64,000 nucleotides of DNA from Symsagittifera roscoffensis (Eukaryota > Xenacoelomorpha > Acoela > Convolutidae). Positions 22,315 through 34,004 of the stretch are shown one piece after another (positions within the stretch are counted from its first letter, which is position 1; the number at the start of each line of letters is the position of its first letter). The stretch spans positions 38,217,858 to 38,281,857 of the forward strand of contig NC_087071.1 in the NCBI RefSeq assembly GCF_963678635.1, given 5' to 3'. Position numbers and translations under genes: made by a program. The notes beneath the pieces were generated by a model. That model saw nothing but the letters and a program-made list of their open reading frames with translations, had not been told where the DNA came from and did no database searches.

Positions 22315-22322
22315 GTTGTAAC

Positions 22323-23934
22323 ACAGGATTTTGCGAAGCATCTTGTGCTTTTAAAACTCCCGGGTTGACCAAAAATTCTTAGACAAAAATAAAATAGAAA
22401 AACTCCCAACCCAGCCAAGGGAAACTTAAAACAAATTGTCGACAATAAAGCCTTTACATTAGTAAACACACTTACAATTCGCAAATATCTGCACGTTTCT
22501 CGAATAATTGTTCTACTTTATAACTATTCTCTGAGTAATTACGCTTATTAAGTTATATTCACATCAAATGAAAAAATTAATTTTTTTTGGGTTAAATTTT
22601 TGTTTGTTTCTCTTTAAGCAAATGCTATAACCGTCGGCTAAAGTTGAGGCAAAGTAATTCATTCTGTAAAAGACTAGGCTAGATCTCATTACTATATAAA
22701 AAAAATTGTGTGGTCAAAAACTGAGTCAACTACTGTTAGATTTCCCTGAATGTTAATTCAAGCGACGTTTTTGATTTGATCGAGTTAAATTTTTTTTTGT
22801 ATTGGGAAACACAAAAAGAACAGAAGTGTGGGAATGCCACAAAAATGAACAGAGAATTTTGCAAGGTACCCACATTAGAAAAGTTGAAATTCAAATAGAT
22901 TTGATAGATTTGATCTTTTCTCGAGATAAACAACTGTATTTAAATCTATTTACGATAGCCGAATGAGATATGTAAATCAGTTTGGAAAAAGTTGAAAGGA
23001 TTTTAGCGGCAAAAAAATCAAATCATTTGCCTAAACAATTGAATTGAGTTAAATTGATTTAAATGGATTTTTGCAAGGTAATGAAATTCATCAAATCCTC
23101 AACAAAATCGATTTGATGTAGCTATTTTTGTTTCAAAATTTGAGCAAATAATTGTACCCAAAAAAATCTCCATCGCTGCTACAGAGAGCGAGCTCTTTTA
23201 CCGCAAAATTTCCTGGTGAAGGAAATCCTTTTGAAGTTTGCGTTATAAAAAGTAAACATATGCAAAAATTCTCCAAATGTTATTTTCGTTATCATTGGCG
23301 CAAGTATGTTAGACAAATGACATATACATGAAACACTCAATTTATATCAATTCAATTTAGAAAAGTTACACAGTCGTTTTACTTAGACTTTTTTTTCAGG
23401 CCAACATCAACTCGAAAATTATATAGGAAAAATTTGATAACCCAGAAAATTTGATTGAAATCTTTAGAGAACTTGAATAAAATGAGTATAAAAAATTCAC
23501 AAAAATTGATAAAGAAAAACTTACATCAATTTCATTTTTATTCGAATTACGAATGAAATTGAAATCAAAAAGTTTGAAAATATTGATTTCAACTGTTTCA
23601 GATTGTTTTAAAAACATTGATTTTCTAGCCATTTTTTCAAACCAAACTAAATCAATTTTAAATCGAAGCAAATCGTGTTGATTTTGGTTTTCGCTACCTT
23701 ATCTGTATGAAATCGATTGTAATCTGTTTCTTATCAGTACGGGCAATCAATAGCCAGTACATTAGTCTGATGAATTCGTTAATGCCTGATGAACTCTGGA
23801 AAGTTCACAACATCCCAAGTAAAGTTCAAAGCCATCAAGGAGGCATGATTTTTTGTTGGGCTTATGTTTCAATAAAAGGGCAATTCAATTGACAGAATTT
23901 TCGTTCGGGATAAAAATAAACAATAAAGCAAAAG
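22323..23934. other. AT-rich non-coding right-arm sequence
   Basis: Mirror of 6011-7261 plus an extra roughly 270 bp at 23290-23560 absent from the left arm. No gene is supported; open frames here are not shared with the left arm. Confidence 0.5.
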
Positions 23935-24345
23935 CATGATTTTCCGGAAACTGATTGTTTTTTTTGTCTGAGAAAATAATATGTAGCCTCTTTTGAACAA
24001 GAAATTGAAAGCACCTAAAATTTTTATTGAACCCTTAAAACACAGACTTAGAAGTGTACTCTTTGAGATAATTAAATTTTTTTAAAAAAAAGTAGAAAAA
24101 AAGTAAAACTGATTTTCCGATGGCCATAAACTGATAATTTTTTGGCTAATAAAATCATATGTAACGCCTATGCAGAGGAAATCAAAAGAGTCTCAATCTG
24201 GAGACTCAGGAAAACAGGAAAAGCTTAGAAGATTCAAAAACTGTCCAAAAAATCAATTAACTAACAGATCCAAGGCCACAGTTTTTTTTTAAATTAGGTG
24301 TAAGCGCTACTACAGGGGAATTCTCCAGAATCAATCTATCCGTTG
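23935..24345 (+). repeat. R400 dispersed repeat, copy e
   Basis: Mirror of copy d. Contains an internal partial duplication (TTTTCCGATGGCCATAA followed by a second TTTTTTGGCTAATAAAA block at 24110-24185) and ends with TACAGGGGAATTCTCC. Confidence 0.7.
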
Positions 24346-26394
24346 GAACCACGTTATCAAACTCGGCACGGTAGTTTTCGACAAAACGAAGAAAAATCAA
24401 CAACAAAAATTTCAAATATTCTCCTTTTTTTTCTAGCACGAGTAAACATCTTCAATATTACTATTGAAGAACAAGCAATCTTCTTTGAGTGCACATATGC
24501 ATGCAATTCAAAAATCTGGATTTTTTTTTCAAATATAAGTAAAAGGCAATAAATCTTACTAATAAATATTCAGCTAGGACACATCTATAATAGTTTACGC
24601 TCAAGCAAGACAATTTCCGAAGCACAAACAAACAAAAAAATTGAAGAAAGAATTTTTTATTTATGGAAAAAACCTATCACCAGACCCAAAAAAATCATTT
24701 GACACAATGTGTGACGCATTCGATTTGAGAACTGTAACTGCATTACTACAACTACACAATGGAACTAATAGAATTAATTTCAAAACAGAAAACTCTGGGC
24801 TTCTTACACAAGCGTAACTACTCATGAGTCACTGCACACTACTATGGAAAAAAACAGCAAAGAGTGAACCATACTAATAAAAAATTACATTTTCAAATGT
24901 TCAAACACTAAAATCGAACGACAAAAGTTATAGTTTTCAACAATTTTAAATATAAACTTATAGTTTTGACTGCAGGTAACACCTAGCTTCATCTGAAGTA
25001 TTTAAAGAGGTAAGCTTCGAGAAAAATTTAACACCTCTATTTTTCATCCTGATTTTTTCTTATTAAGTTGAATAATCGCTCCATTTAGATATTGATAAAA
25101 CAACTGAAATCATTGCAGGAAAATAGTGATGACAGATAAACCAAAAGATAACAATATACAACTCCCGTTATTCGACAATTCAGAAAAAAAACTCCGTTAA
25201 CTAAACTCATAAAACCTAGAACATAAATGCCCAATAATTTTAATGATTTGTTCAACATCCCAAAGGTCATACATTAACAGAAAAAAAAACATTTGAAACT
25301 TTTAATAAAACAATTACTTTGAAGAGTTTTTTGCAAAAAAAAACTATTTTTTCCTTTGAACGGAAGAATCAAAACTTTCCCAAATCAAAAATGAAGAGCA
25401 GAAGAACAAGTTCTTAAAGTCTTTACTTTAATTATTTAACATGACTTAAATCTAAAAAAGGTTAAATAGTGCAAATTTTTCATAAATCCATATAACTCAA
25501 ATAACAAAAATAAAAGATTACATAAGTCACGGAAATCACAAACAAACCCGAAAAACGGTCGGTTTTGTCTCAGATATCCACTCAAATTTGAGACAAGCAG
25601 GTACGGAGACAAAAATTTAGAAAGAGTTGGTGTTCAGGAATAAGTATCATGTACACCAAACAGCATTATTTCTCAAAAACAAACCAATTCAAAATGTTAC
25701 AAGCAAGTGTTAATGAACCCAGAAAAACTAAAACAATTATAAATGAGGGAAAATCATCGAAAACCCAACAATTTTCCCATAAGATTACATCCAAAAAAAA
25801 TAAATGAAATAAACATAAAAAAAATTTGGGCTCTTTTTTTCTAAAAAATTGTCAAAACGAGACTGAACTGAACGATCGTTGCTTGCAGGTTTTAATCTAA
25901 AATGAAAACAACCAACAAATGAAAAAAAAACTATGTTGATACAACTTAGATTTAGCGATAGTCAACAATTCAAAATGCACAGAAAAAAAGAAAAAAAAAC
26001 ATTGGTGAAGCGGAACTTCACAACAATTGTGGTGCAACGCAAGCAAAAAACATTTTAAAAAAAGAGAAAACTTAACATTTTTGTAAAAAAAAAAACAAAT
26101 GAAACTTCGTATGAGTCAATAAAACATAACAAGGGGACCAGTTAAAATTGGCGGCACGTGTTTATTTTGAGTTTTTCTACTTATGTTGGATGAACGGCGT
26201 CATTTCAATAATTGGACTGCACAAAACCTTAATTCAAGGATCTCAACTCAAGGGCTTCAACTTCTTCCTAAAAAACTGGATGTAGCCAATAATAACATTA
26301 GGCTTTAGGCAACTTGATGTTTCGATAAATGTTTAATACTCGACATTAGATTTGGTAATATAATTATCAAGAAAAGTCAAAAAGTTTCCAAAGA
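24346..26394 (+). pseudogene. gypsy pol relic, copy C (most complete of the arm relics)
   Basis: Plus-strand mirror of copy B, with about 900 bp that B lacks. Recognisable RNase H start at about 24715: CDAF followed by TALLQLHNGT, matching CDASNFGIGAALLQSHNGT at 37740 onward. Upstream, 24420-24540 aligns in a broken frame with the RT thumb/connection region (FFLARVNIF). Bracketed by R400 copies e and f. Many stops; not functional. Confidence 0.75.
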
Positions 26395-26810
26395 CGAGTC
26401 AACAAATCAAATATTTGTTTTCTGTAAACCGATAACTTTTTGGCTAACAAAATTATATCTACCTCTTATGCAGAGGAAAAGAAAAGAACCCAAAACTTCA
26501 ATTGAGTCCAAACAAACTCACATTTACGAGGTTAATTTTTGAGAAAAGTCAAGTAGTGTAAATAAAAAACAGTAAAAATTGACTTTTCTAATAATTGCCA
26601 AAATTTGGTGTGAAAATAATTGAGATCGGTCGCTAACGCAGTGGAACTTGTCATCGCCGATATAAATTCAAAAAAAGTTCAAAAAACTGTCAAAAATCAT
26701 TTATTTAACTATTCCAAGGGCCGTATGTGTTTTTTTAAACAAATGGGCGTAAAAGCTTATACAGGGGAGCTCTCGATCAAATTCTTTCCCCTCAAACTTT
26801 TTCGAAGATA
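26395..26810 (+). repeat. R400 dispersed repeat, copy f
   Basis: Second R400 of the right-arm composite. GGTCGCTAACGCAGTGGAAC (26627) and TACAGGGGAGCTCTCG (26760) are its landmarks. Mirror of copy c but complete. Confidence 0.7.
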
Positions 26811-27060
26811 GTGGGGTGAAGTAAAAAAAATTGAAGATGATTCACTCACACAGGAGAGTAGACAGTCTTTCCATTCATATCCCTGTTCTAAAAATTGGTA
26901 GAGCTGTCTTCGAGATTTTTTTTTGCAAAAAAACGAACAAAATTCTAAGCGTATCAAAAAAATTAAAATCAGCCAAAACTATGTATTTTTATAAGACCTG
27001 TTTTTATTTCACAGACAAATAAAAAAAAATAATTTTGAAAAACAAAATTTGCAAACATGT

Positions 27061-27736
27061 TGATTAAAAGATGCAAAAATACACCACTGCAAGTGGTTTT
27101 CCACTGCTTCACAGGATCATTGTAAACTAAAATTAACATCCATTTGCATTGATTTTTCAGGTATTTCATTACTCAAAGGATGAAATAATTAAATCATTGC
27201 CAAATAAGATGCCTATTGGGCAGTTCATAATTAGGTTTCGATTTCTTCCAATCAATTTTTTAGTTTTCATGCTGAACAGCTTTCAGTCGAAAAGAATCAA
27301 TCAGTTATCAGAGTATGAATATCAGTTCCCCCTATCTCTTTCGTTTTCATCATGTTAATTGCATATTTGGGCTATTCCCAATGCATATTTAAAATGTTTC
27401 CACCAAAAAACCGAGTTCAACAAAGCACCAGAACACATGGATTTTTTAACGAAATTAAGTTAGGTTATGGATATCAATTCATTATCGCAATTACCACTCC
27501 TTCTGCTAATCATCTAGTCAATTTTAAAACTGCGTCGTCAAAACTAGTAAAACGGAAAATCAAAACTCTTTATAAAATCTCAAGAAAGCTAAACATTACA
27601 ACCTTATTTTCAACCTTTCAAAACTACAGTTTTTTATAATGAAATTCTGTCTTCTAGTTCAGTTTTTTAATCTAGATTTTAGATTTTTAATTTGTTGTTT
27701 TTTTTTACAAACTTTCTATTTTAAATGGTTGTTTTT
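27061..27736. other. Unassigned AT-rich spacer
   Basis: Beyond the palindrome end. Open stretches of 69-95 codons (27149-27639) have no recognisable motif and ordinary AT-rich composition. No support for a gene. Confidence 0.4.
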
Positions 27737-28325
27737 TCATGTGGGGGGATTGGTTCATGTGGGGGATTGGTTCATGTGGGAGGATTGGTTCATGTGGGGG
27801 GATTGGTTCATGTGGGGGGATTGGTTCATGTGGGGGGATTGGTTCATGTGGGGGGATTGGTTCATGTGGGGGGATTGGTTCATGTGGGGGGATTGGTTCA
27901 TGTGGGGGGATTGGTTCATGTGGGGGGATTGGTTCATGTGGGGGGATTGGTTCATGTGGGGGATTGGTTCATGTGGGGGGATTGTTTCATGTGGGGGGAT
28001 TGGTTCATGTGGGGGGATTGGTTCATGTGGGGGGATTGGTTCATGTGGGGGGATTGGTTCATGTGGGGGATTGGTTCATGTGGGGGGATTGGTTCATGTG
28101 GGGGGATTGGTTCATGTGGGGGGATTGGTTCATGTGGGGGGATTGGTTCATGTGGGGGGATTGGTTCATGTGGGGGGATTGGTTCATGTGGGGGATTGGT
28201 TCATGTGGGGGGATTGGTTCATGTGGGGGGATTGGTTCATGTGGGGGGATTGGTTCATGTGGGGGGATTGGTTCATGTGGGGGGGGGGGTTGGTTCATGT
28301 GGGGGGATTGGTTCATGTGGTGGGT
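27737..28325. repeat. 18-bp G-rich minisatellite, about 33 copies
   Basis: Tandem GGTTCATGTGGGGGGATT. Units with one G fewer (17 bp) occur at about 27755, 27953, 28065 and 28190, and one expanded run of about 11 G at 28280. Because 18 is divisible by three, several frames stay open for 60-260 codons on both strands, giving simple hexapeptide repeats (for example GSCGGI or NQSPHM); these are not treated as genes. G-runs every 18 bases might form long-loop quadruplexes. Confidence 0.97.
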
Positions 28326-28344
28326 TTCCATTCTTTTGGCGCCC

Positions 28345-28510
28345 CCCACTTCAAAATTACTGTGAATTGGCGCCAAAGGCGCCTTTAGAAAAGATTCAAG
28401 ATCAGTCAGCCAAAAGTGGATATATCAAAATAATACAAAGGGGGTACCATTTGGGTCGGCAGGGGGTCAATTCCCTGAGGGGGCGTCCGCCAAGAAACCA
28501 GTCCCAACAA
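28345..28510 (+). repeat. Fragment of the 50-kb TIR element family
   Basis: Shares GGCGCC, GTCAGTCAGCCAAAA, GTCGGCAGGGGGTC and GCGTCCGCC in order with 50165-50330. The far half of the element is missing, replaced by the minisatellite. Confidence 0.7.
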
Positions 28511-28699
28511 AATTAATAGCAGATTTTCTTTTTTGAAAACATAACTGTTTCTGAGTTGCCGTTTCTGAAAATTACATCAAAAAATCACCCAATTTTTGTG
28601 CAATAGTTCAAACGTTTAGAGACTTACCGCATCCACTATTAAGCTGTCTCTGTAGTCAGACTCGGCAATTCTTGTAGTATTATCGCATCGCAATCAGGG
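28511..28699. other. Short unassigned spacer
   Basis: Nothing recognised between the repeat fragment and the 22-bp minisatellite. Confidence 0.4.
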
Positions 28700-29145
28700 C
28701 TACTAAAAACATAGAGTCTCAGCTGACTCGACTTCATGTTTTTGACTGACTCGACTTCGTGTTTCGACTGACTCGGCTTCACGGTTGGACTGAATCGGCT
28801 TCACGCTTCGACTGCCTCTGCTTGATGTTTTGACTGACTCGGCTTCAAGTTTCGACTGGCAGGGCTTCATGTTTTGACTGACTCGGCTTCAAGTTTCAAA
28901 CTGCCACGTCTTCAAGTTTCGACTGACTCGACTTCATGTTTTGACATACGTGGCTTCATGTTTCGACTGCCTCGGCTTCAAGTTTCGACTGCCAAGGCTT
29001 CATGTTTTGACTGACTCGACTTCGTGTTTCGACTGACTCGGCTCACGATTGGACTGAATTGGCTTCACGCTTCGACTGCCTCTGCTTGATGTTTTGACTG
29101 ACTCGGCTTCAAGTTTCGACTGACTCGACTTCATGTTAAACCCGC
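28700..29145. repeat. Degenerate 22-bp minisatellite, about 20 copies
   Basis: Units such as TTTCGACTGACTCGGCTTCA with alternating CATG or AAGT ends. A block of several units around 28742-28855 is repeated at about 29009-29120, including the distinctive TTGGACTGAAT variant, so there is a higher-order duplication about 266 bp apart. Confidence 0.92.
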
Positions 29146-29569
29146 CTTCAAGCGTTAAACGCAAAACTCCACCCGGTGGGTCGTACAATCAAGTTACACC
29201 GCGACTGTTTACAGGACAAAATTTTTCAACAGATTACTTATTTTTTCATGACTCTCATTTAAAAACAGTGAAATGAATTCAATTGTAAGGAATTTTTGTG
29301 TCGAAATAATTACCAATATAATCAATTCCCATATTGCACTCACACAGCAGAATAGAGTTGAAAAAAATTGGTTACAATCATCTAATTTAATCAAATTTAA
29401 AATTATCTATAATCCATTTAAAATCAATGAAAATGGATTTATCGCCTTTTTTTGTTTTGCGTCGTGCAAAACTTTTCACGAATTTTTGGAATTATCAAAA
29501 GCGTAGTCTGTAAGTTTTGCAAGTGTACGTCCTTCTCGATTTCTAAACCTAAACTGCAAAAAGATTCCG
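29146..29569. other. Unassigned spacer
   Basis: AT-rich, with a 77-codon open frame at 29273-29506 lacking recognisable motifs. No support for a gene. Confidence 0.4.
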
Positions 29570-29835
29570 TTAGTCTCCCCGCCCCCTAATGTTGGCCCTT
29601 TTTCCACTTACATCTCCCACTCTAACTTTTGTGCCTCTTTGCCACCCCACACCTGAACCTTCTCTCCGCCTGAACCACGCCCCCCCTTGCAAATGAGCCT
29701 CCGCCCCATCCTCCACCTGGACCCCCTCCCCCCATTTGAACCAACCAGGTTTTGACTGCTTATAAGTTGGGATGGAGGGGGTTTCACGTTTGGGTGGGAG
29801 GATTGTAGGGGGGAGGGGCAAAGGGACAAACGTTC
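29570..29835. repeat. C-rich then G-rich asymmetric block
   Basis: A GC island in AT-rich DNA: plus strand is C/T-rich at 29570-29740 and G-rich at 29765-29825. The ends are imperfect inverted repeats (TTTTGTGCCTCTTTGCCACC against GGGGCAAAGGGACAAA). The proline/arginine-type ORFs it opens on the minus strand are composition artefacts. Confidence 0.7.
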
Positions 29836-30235
29836 GGAGTATGAGGTCAGCGAAATCGTTTTGCAATCTGAGAAACTTTAGATAAATTGAATGTAAAATA
29901 ACTTATGTTTAGTCCTAACTTTTGTTTAGACCTAAAATAAAACTCTTTTTATACGTTGAAACTTGCACCGCGATGAACTCGAAAAAAACATCGATTCTTC
30001 TGAGCTTTTTGTTGTCTTTATCTCTAAAAGTAAAATATAGTCGGTTATAACTGATTTGCAATTAATTAAATAAAGGCAAAATAATCCATTTTTAATTGGT
30101 TATAACTTATTTTTTTTTTCGTTTTTATAGATACGGACAACAAAAACTCAAATTTAGTCATTTTTTAGTTATGAAACTCCAGTGCGGATAGTAATCATAG
30201 CAGCATCGAGCATCCACAGATTACTGAGAATCTGC
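29836..30235. other. Left flank of the LTR retrotransposon
   Basis: AT-rich sequence with no recognised gene. The retrotransposon target duplication CCAC is at 30236-30239. Confidence 0.5.
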
Positions 30236-30239
30236 CCAC

Positions 30240-30615
30240 TGGAACCAGATCTAAACTAGAATTTATTATTGGTTATTATTATGATATTTGATCTCTATAA
30301 AGTATTGAATACTAAACAATCATACTTCATCAACTAACAACCCACTTATTTGTAAGTGCTGAAACTACTTGTAGTTTCAGCACCAGAGCAATTTGAATTA
30401 AACTTAGAATACAGTTGCCTTCTCCAGAGAAACGGACCCGCGCAAGCCAGTATACACTAGATCTGTTGAGACTAGGAGATATAAGAGTAAGATTAAGATT
30501 GGTATTAGACTAAGAAATTGCACGAATCTATCCGGCCGAAAATAAGATAGCGTGACGAACAGACGGTGTACCTTATCTGAAATTACTCTATGAGTATAAC
30601 CAATAGGTCTAAACA
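30240..30615 (+). repeat. 5' LTR
   Basis: Starts TGGAACCAGATC and ends AAACA. It matches 48487-48870 nearly base for base (by eye roughly 93-95%), including the central TTGCCTTCTCCAGAGAAACG and the tail ATCTGAAATTACTCTATGAG. Homology stops sharply outside these limits. Confidence 0.95.
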
Positions 30616-30617
30616 TC

Positions 30618-30627
30618 TGGTGCGACC
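30618..30627 (+). promoter_or_regulatory. tRNA primer-binding site
   Basis: TGGTGCGACC two bases after the LTR. TGG pairs with the CCA end of a tRNA whose 3' end would read GGTCGCACCA. The second element has the same site (TGGTGCGATC at 61675). I cannot say which tRNA. Confidence 0.75.
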
Positions 30628-33039
30628 AAAAGTCTCGAACAAGACCTTAACCAACTTAGATTAGAAACATTAACCAGAACATTAGATTAGTTAGACAATT
30701 ACAATTTTACAAAAATATTATTTGACAAAAGGTTAGTAGAAATGTCTCTACGACTCAATAGATCACTGCCAATTTTCCGAAAAATTTGAGAAATACCTGG
30801 TAATGTAAGAAAACCTCGGACAGGGCACGGTATACGATTAGGAAGAAACCTACTAATCAATTTTATGATCGTACGACAAAAACCAGAACAAACTTTTGTA
30901 TTTAGATTACTTCCAGCAGTAGTTTTAATTTTTTTTTACTGACATAAAATGTTGAAGAAACTCTTTAATAACCTTCATGGCACTAATTTTAATAATTTAC
31001 AATAACGATAAAAACTACACAAGTTGTCCCCCTCCAAAATCTGCAGTAATTTAAAACATCTTGAACAAAAATTAGTTTGTATAAAGCATTATTGTTAGTT
31101 TTCTTAAATTATATAAATCATCCCTTACTTAACAGCAAATTTCAAAAAAAAAACTAAAACCATCAAAACTAAAACTTTAACGCTTTCTTAATTTAAACCT
31201 TTATCTATAATTTATCAAGGCCTATCTTTGTTTTCACTTAAGTTATTTTCATAATGCTAACAGATCATCAAGGCTTTCCTTGGATCTTCAAATTAAATTA
31301 AATCTAAATTTCTGATCAACAAAGCTAATCCTTGGATCAAATAGAACAATTTTGTTCTCCCCTCTCACATTAATTAGATTTTAACGACCTCAAACGTCGA
31401 TTCACTACCCAACGCTTATTGACGACCCAGGATTAGTAGAAAATTTTCAAAGAACTAACCATTCTAATAAGGATAAACAGTGAAGAACTGCGGTTACTCA
31501 TCTTTCACTTGATCCCCCCTCTTAAATGACCCAGGCTAAAACACTTAAGCATAGTAAGTCATAAAGTAGTATCTAACGAACTACTTGCGTTCTAATTATA
31601 CCTGAGCCTTGTGGATTGATTTTATATTCTCCAATCCTTGACCTTAAGTCACAATCCCTAAGTAAAATTAGATAAGTCTAACATAACTTAGAATTATTCA
31701 CGAGAAAGTAAAAATCATTCCTACAAATCGATATATACTTTTCTCTCCAACCCGACAACTTAAGCCCCAAGTTAGGCTAACCACAAAATACCGTAAGAGC
31801 TAAAAGTTTAAGAAAATAGAAATCACTAATCCCAATTTGCACCCATCATCCTAAACCTTATGCCACAAGACAATTTAGGCAACAAACAAACAATTGTATC
31901 ACACAAGTATATAACCAATGACGAAAGATACGACCTCGTAATCACACCACATAGACAAACAATATGATATATAAGAACAAAAAGACAAACACTAAGAAAA
32001 AATAATATTAAAAAAAACAAAAACAGTTTATTAGAAAACGATTTTCAAAACGAAGAAATGCAGTCTCAGCATCAGAAACAAGCTCAATACAAGAACTTCA
32101 CAATTTAAAAACTCAATCTATAAAAAACATCAAGTTGACGATCAAAAAAATATTTTTCTGACTCAGAAACCACGTCACCAGCATCGATGAGAGGAAATTG
32201 CATAATAAAAAAGTCCTGCACGAACAAACCAATACTTCTGTACAATAAAAATCAACCAATAAGACACATTGAAAATTACACGTTAACAGTAAAAAAACAC
32301 AGAAAGAATTCCAAGTGAGGAAAACCTCGAAAAAAACTCCATACTCCCATTTTTGATACATCCATTCGCTTAAGCAAGAGAACAGGTACAAATTTGCCAT
32401 AATTTAATCGTAAGTTTATTCGAAAAAGGAAATAGCCCATGTACACAAGAACTTCCCGAAGTAAAAATATAACGACAACTCCTTGACCACTATCTCAAAG
32501 GCATATGTCATGTTACATCACATTATGGAATATACACGAGAAATCAGTTCACCAAACTCAAATCATAATAAATATCTAAATCAAACAGATGACATAGATA
32601 TTGGATTCTCAAAAATTTTACAGAAAACATAAAAATTATACAACACCAAAACTCGCAGAGAGCAAACTCGTTATTCACAAACGATGTATTTTCAGTTACT
32701 TATAGCTATTTATCTATACTAGAATTAACAGAAACATAAAGTTCACCAACTCAAAAATCTCGACATACAACCGTACGACAAGAAATTAACAAATTTTCAA
32801 AAATTTTAAAAGCAACCCTTGAAAATCTAACTAGTAATGATATAACACAAAACGCTCATAATATCTACCTCATACAACTAGCAAGAAAAAGTTTTAGACC
32901 ATAAAACACAGATGATGAAACTATATTAGCAGAACAAACAGATTATGTTTGGGACCCTGAATGGTCTCACGAATCATTTATTAATGTACCAACAGATATT
33001 TCAAGTAAGCAGTTAGCACAATTACTATTCACAAAGATT
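30628..33039 (+). pseudogene. Leader and N-terminal gag, degenerate
   Basis: Sequence between the primer-binding site and the first long gag frame. From about 32040 it aligns with the better preserved gag of the second element (62980 onward): shared SKRRNA, SDSETT-like and WDPEWSH segments, the last at 32950-32970. Here it is broken by many stops. The upstream 1.4 kb is A-rich leader with no ORF. Confidence 0.65.
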
Positions 33040-33366
33040 ATGTTAAAGTATACCCACTTACAATTGACGCAACAATCTTTAAACTATAATTCATTCTTTC
33101 TTGATAGAGCAGGAAATAAAAGTTTAAACGAAACTTATATTAACCAAGATGACTTAAACGGAACAAGAAATCTTACACAACAAGATATGCAAACCCCAAC
33201 AATTTTCGTAAGTCAAGAAATAGTTGAAACAAAAACAACAACAGCACGACAAAGTATTTCACCTATTCATCCCAACCTTACAACTCCAAAAACAAAAAAT
33301 CCAACATTACCACAAGTAACCATACAATCTACAGTAAAACCCTCTGTTGCTCCAAAATATTCATAA
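33040..33366 (+). pseudogene. gag segment (108 codons open)
   Basis: Open stretch continuing from the WDPEWSH region and rich in Thr, Gln, Pro and Asn. It is likely the linker between the N-terminal and capsid parts of Gag. No domain recognised. Ends in TAA; the frame is lost afterwards. Confidence 0.5.
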
Positions 33367-34004
33367 ATGGGTTACCAAACATTTCGACCAGTAACAAAAA
33401 CAATAACTTAAACAAAAAAATCACAACAAAATAATTTCGCAGAACGTAAATATAACTATGTACACAAATCAAGAACAACAAAAACTTCTTATATGAACAC
33501 TCAGACCTATTCATATTCACAACTTCAGAATATACCACAATCAACTTCAAGCTCAGTATTTTTCAATGATCAACCACGATCTAAATAACCACGATAAAAT
33601 TACCCAGTTTTTTAATTTTGTGAAAATAAAAATAACACAAGTAAACACTATAATACAAATCAATAACCTTATGATACAGCTCATTATTCTCCATAAGAAG
33701 ATGAAGAAAATTATAATCAAAATCATCAACGATTTTATAAAAACAAAAGACCTCACTGTTACAACCTTGATCAACGAGATATTTCCGAAACATATAAAAA
33801 AATTGAACAAGCAAGACTACCAAGAAATAATCCATCATCATACAATATTATTTTTTAATCACAAAACCCAATCAAAACACAATTCTACCAACCAACTAAA
33901 ATGCATAACGAAGTTCCACTGCCGTATTAATTCAACAACTTGAAATAACAAAAAGTCAGCTTACAAATTTCACGCAAGTACAAATTACCGCAGAATCACT
34001 ACAA

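Larger units (their letters stand above)
15370..27060 (-). repeat. Right arm of giant imperfect palindrome
   Basis: Reverse complement of 3790-14132, longer because of insertions at 19846-20981, 21916-22314 and about 23290-23560. Homology can be followed to about 27058, where AAAATTTGCAAAC mirrors 3790-3800; beyond that it is lost. It contains the second intact gene copy, the second LTR relic and the most complete R400/pol composite. Confidence 0.93.

Noticed and set aside
27639-28516. Long overlapping ORFs of 208-263 codons on the plus strand and NQSPHM repeats on the minus strand
   Set aside because: They are products of an 18-bp tandem repeat lacking stops in several frames, not genes.
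27737-29145. Possible CRISPR-like array of direct repeats
   Set aside because: Units are contiguous without unique spacers and the window is eukaryotic; these are minisatellites.
29570-29866. 98- and 73-codon minus-strand ORFs rich in Pro, Arg and Gly
   Set aside because: Composition artefacts of the C-rich/G-rich block, with no domain.
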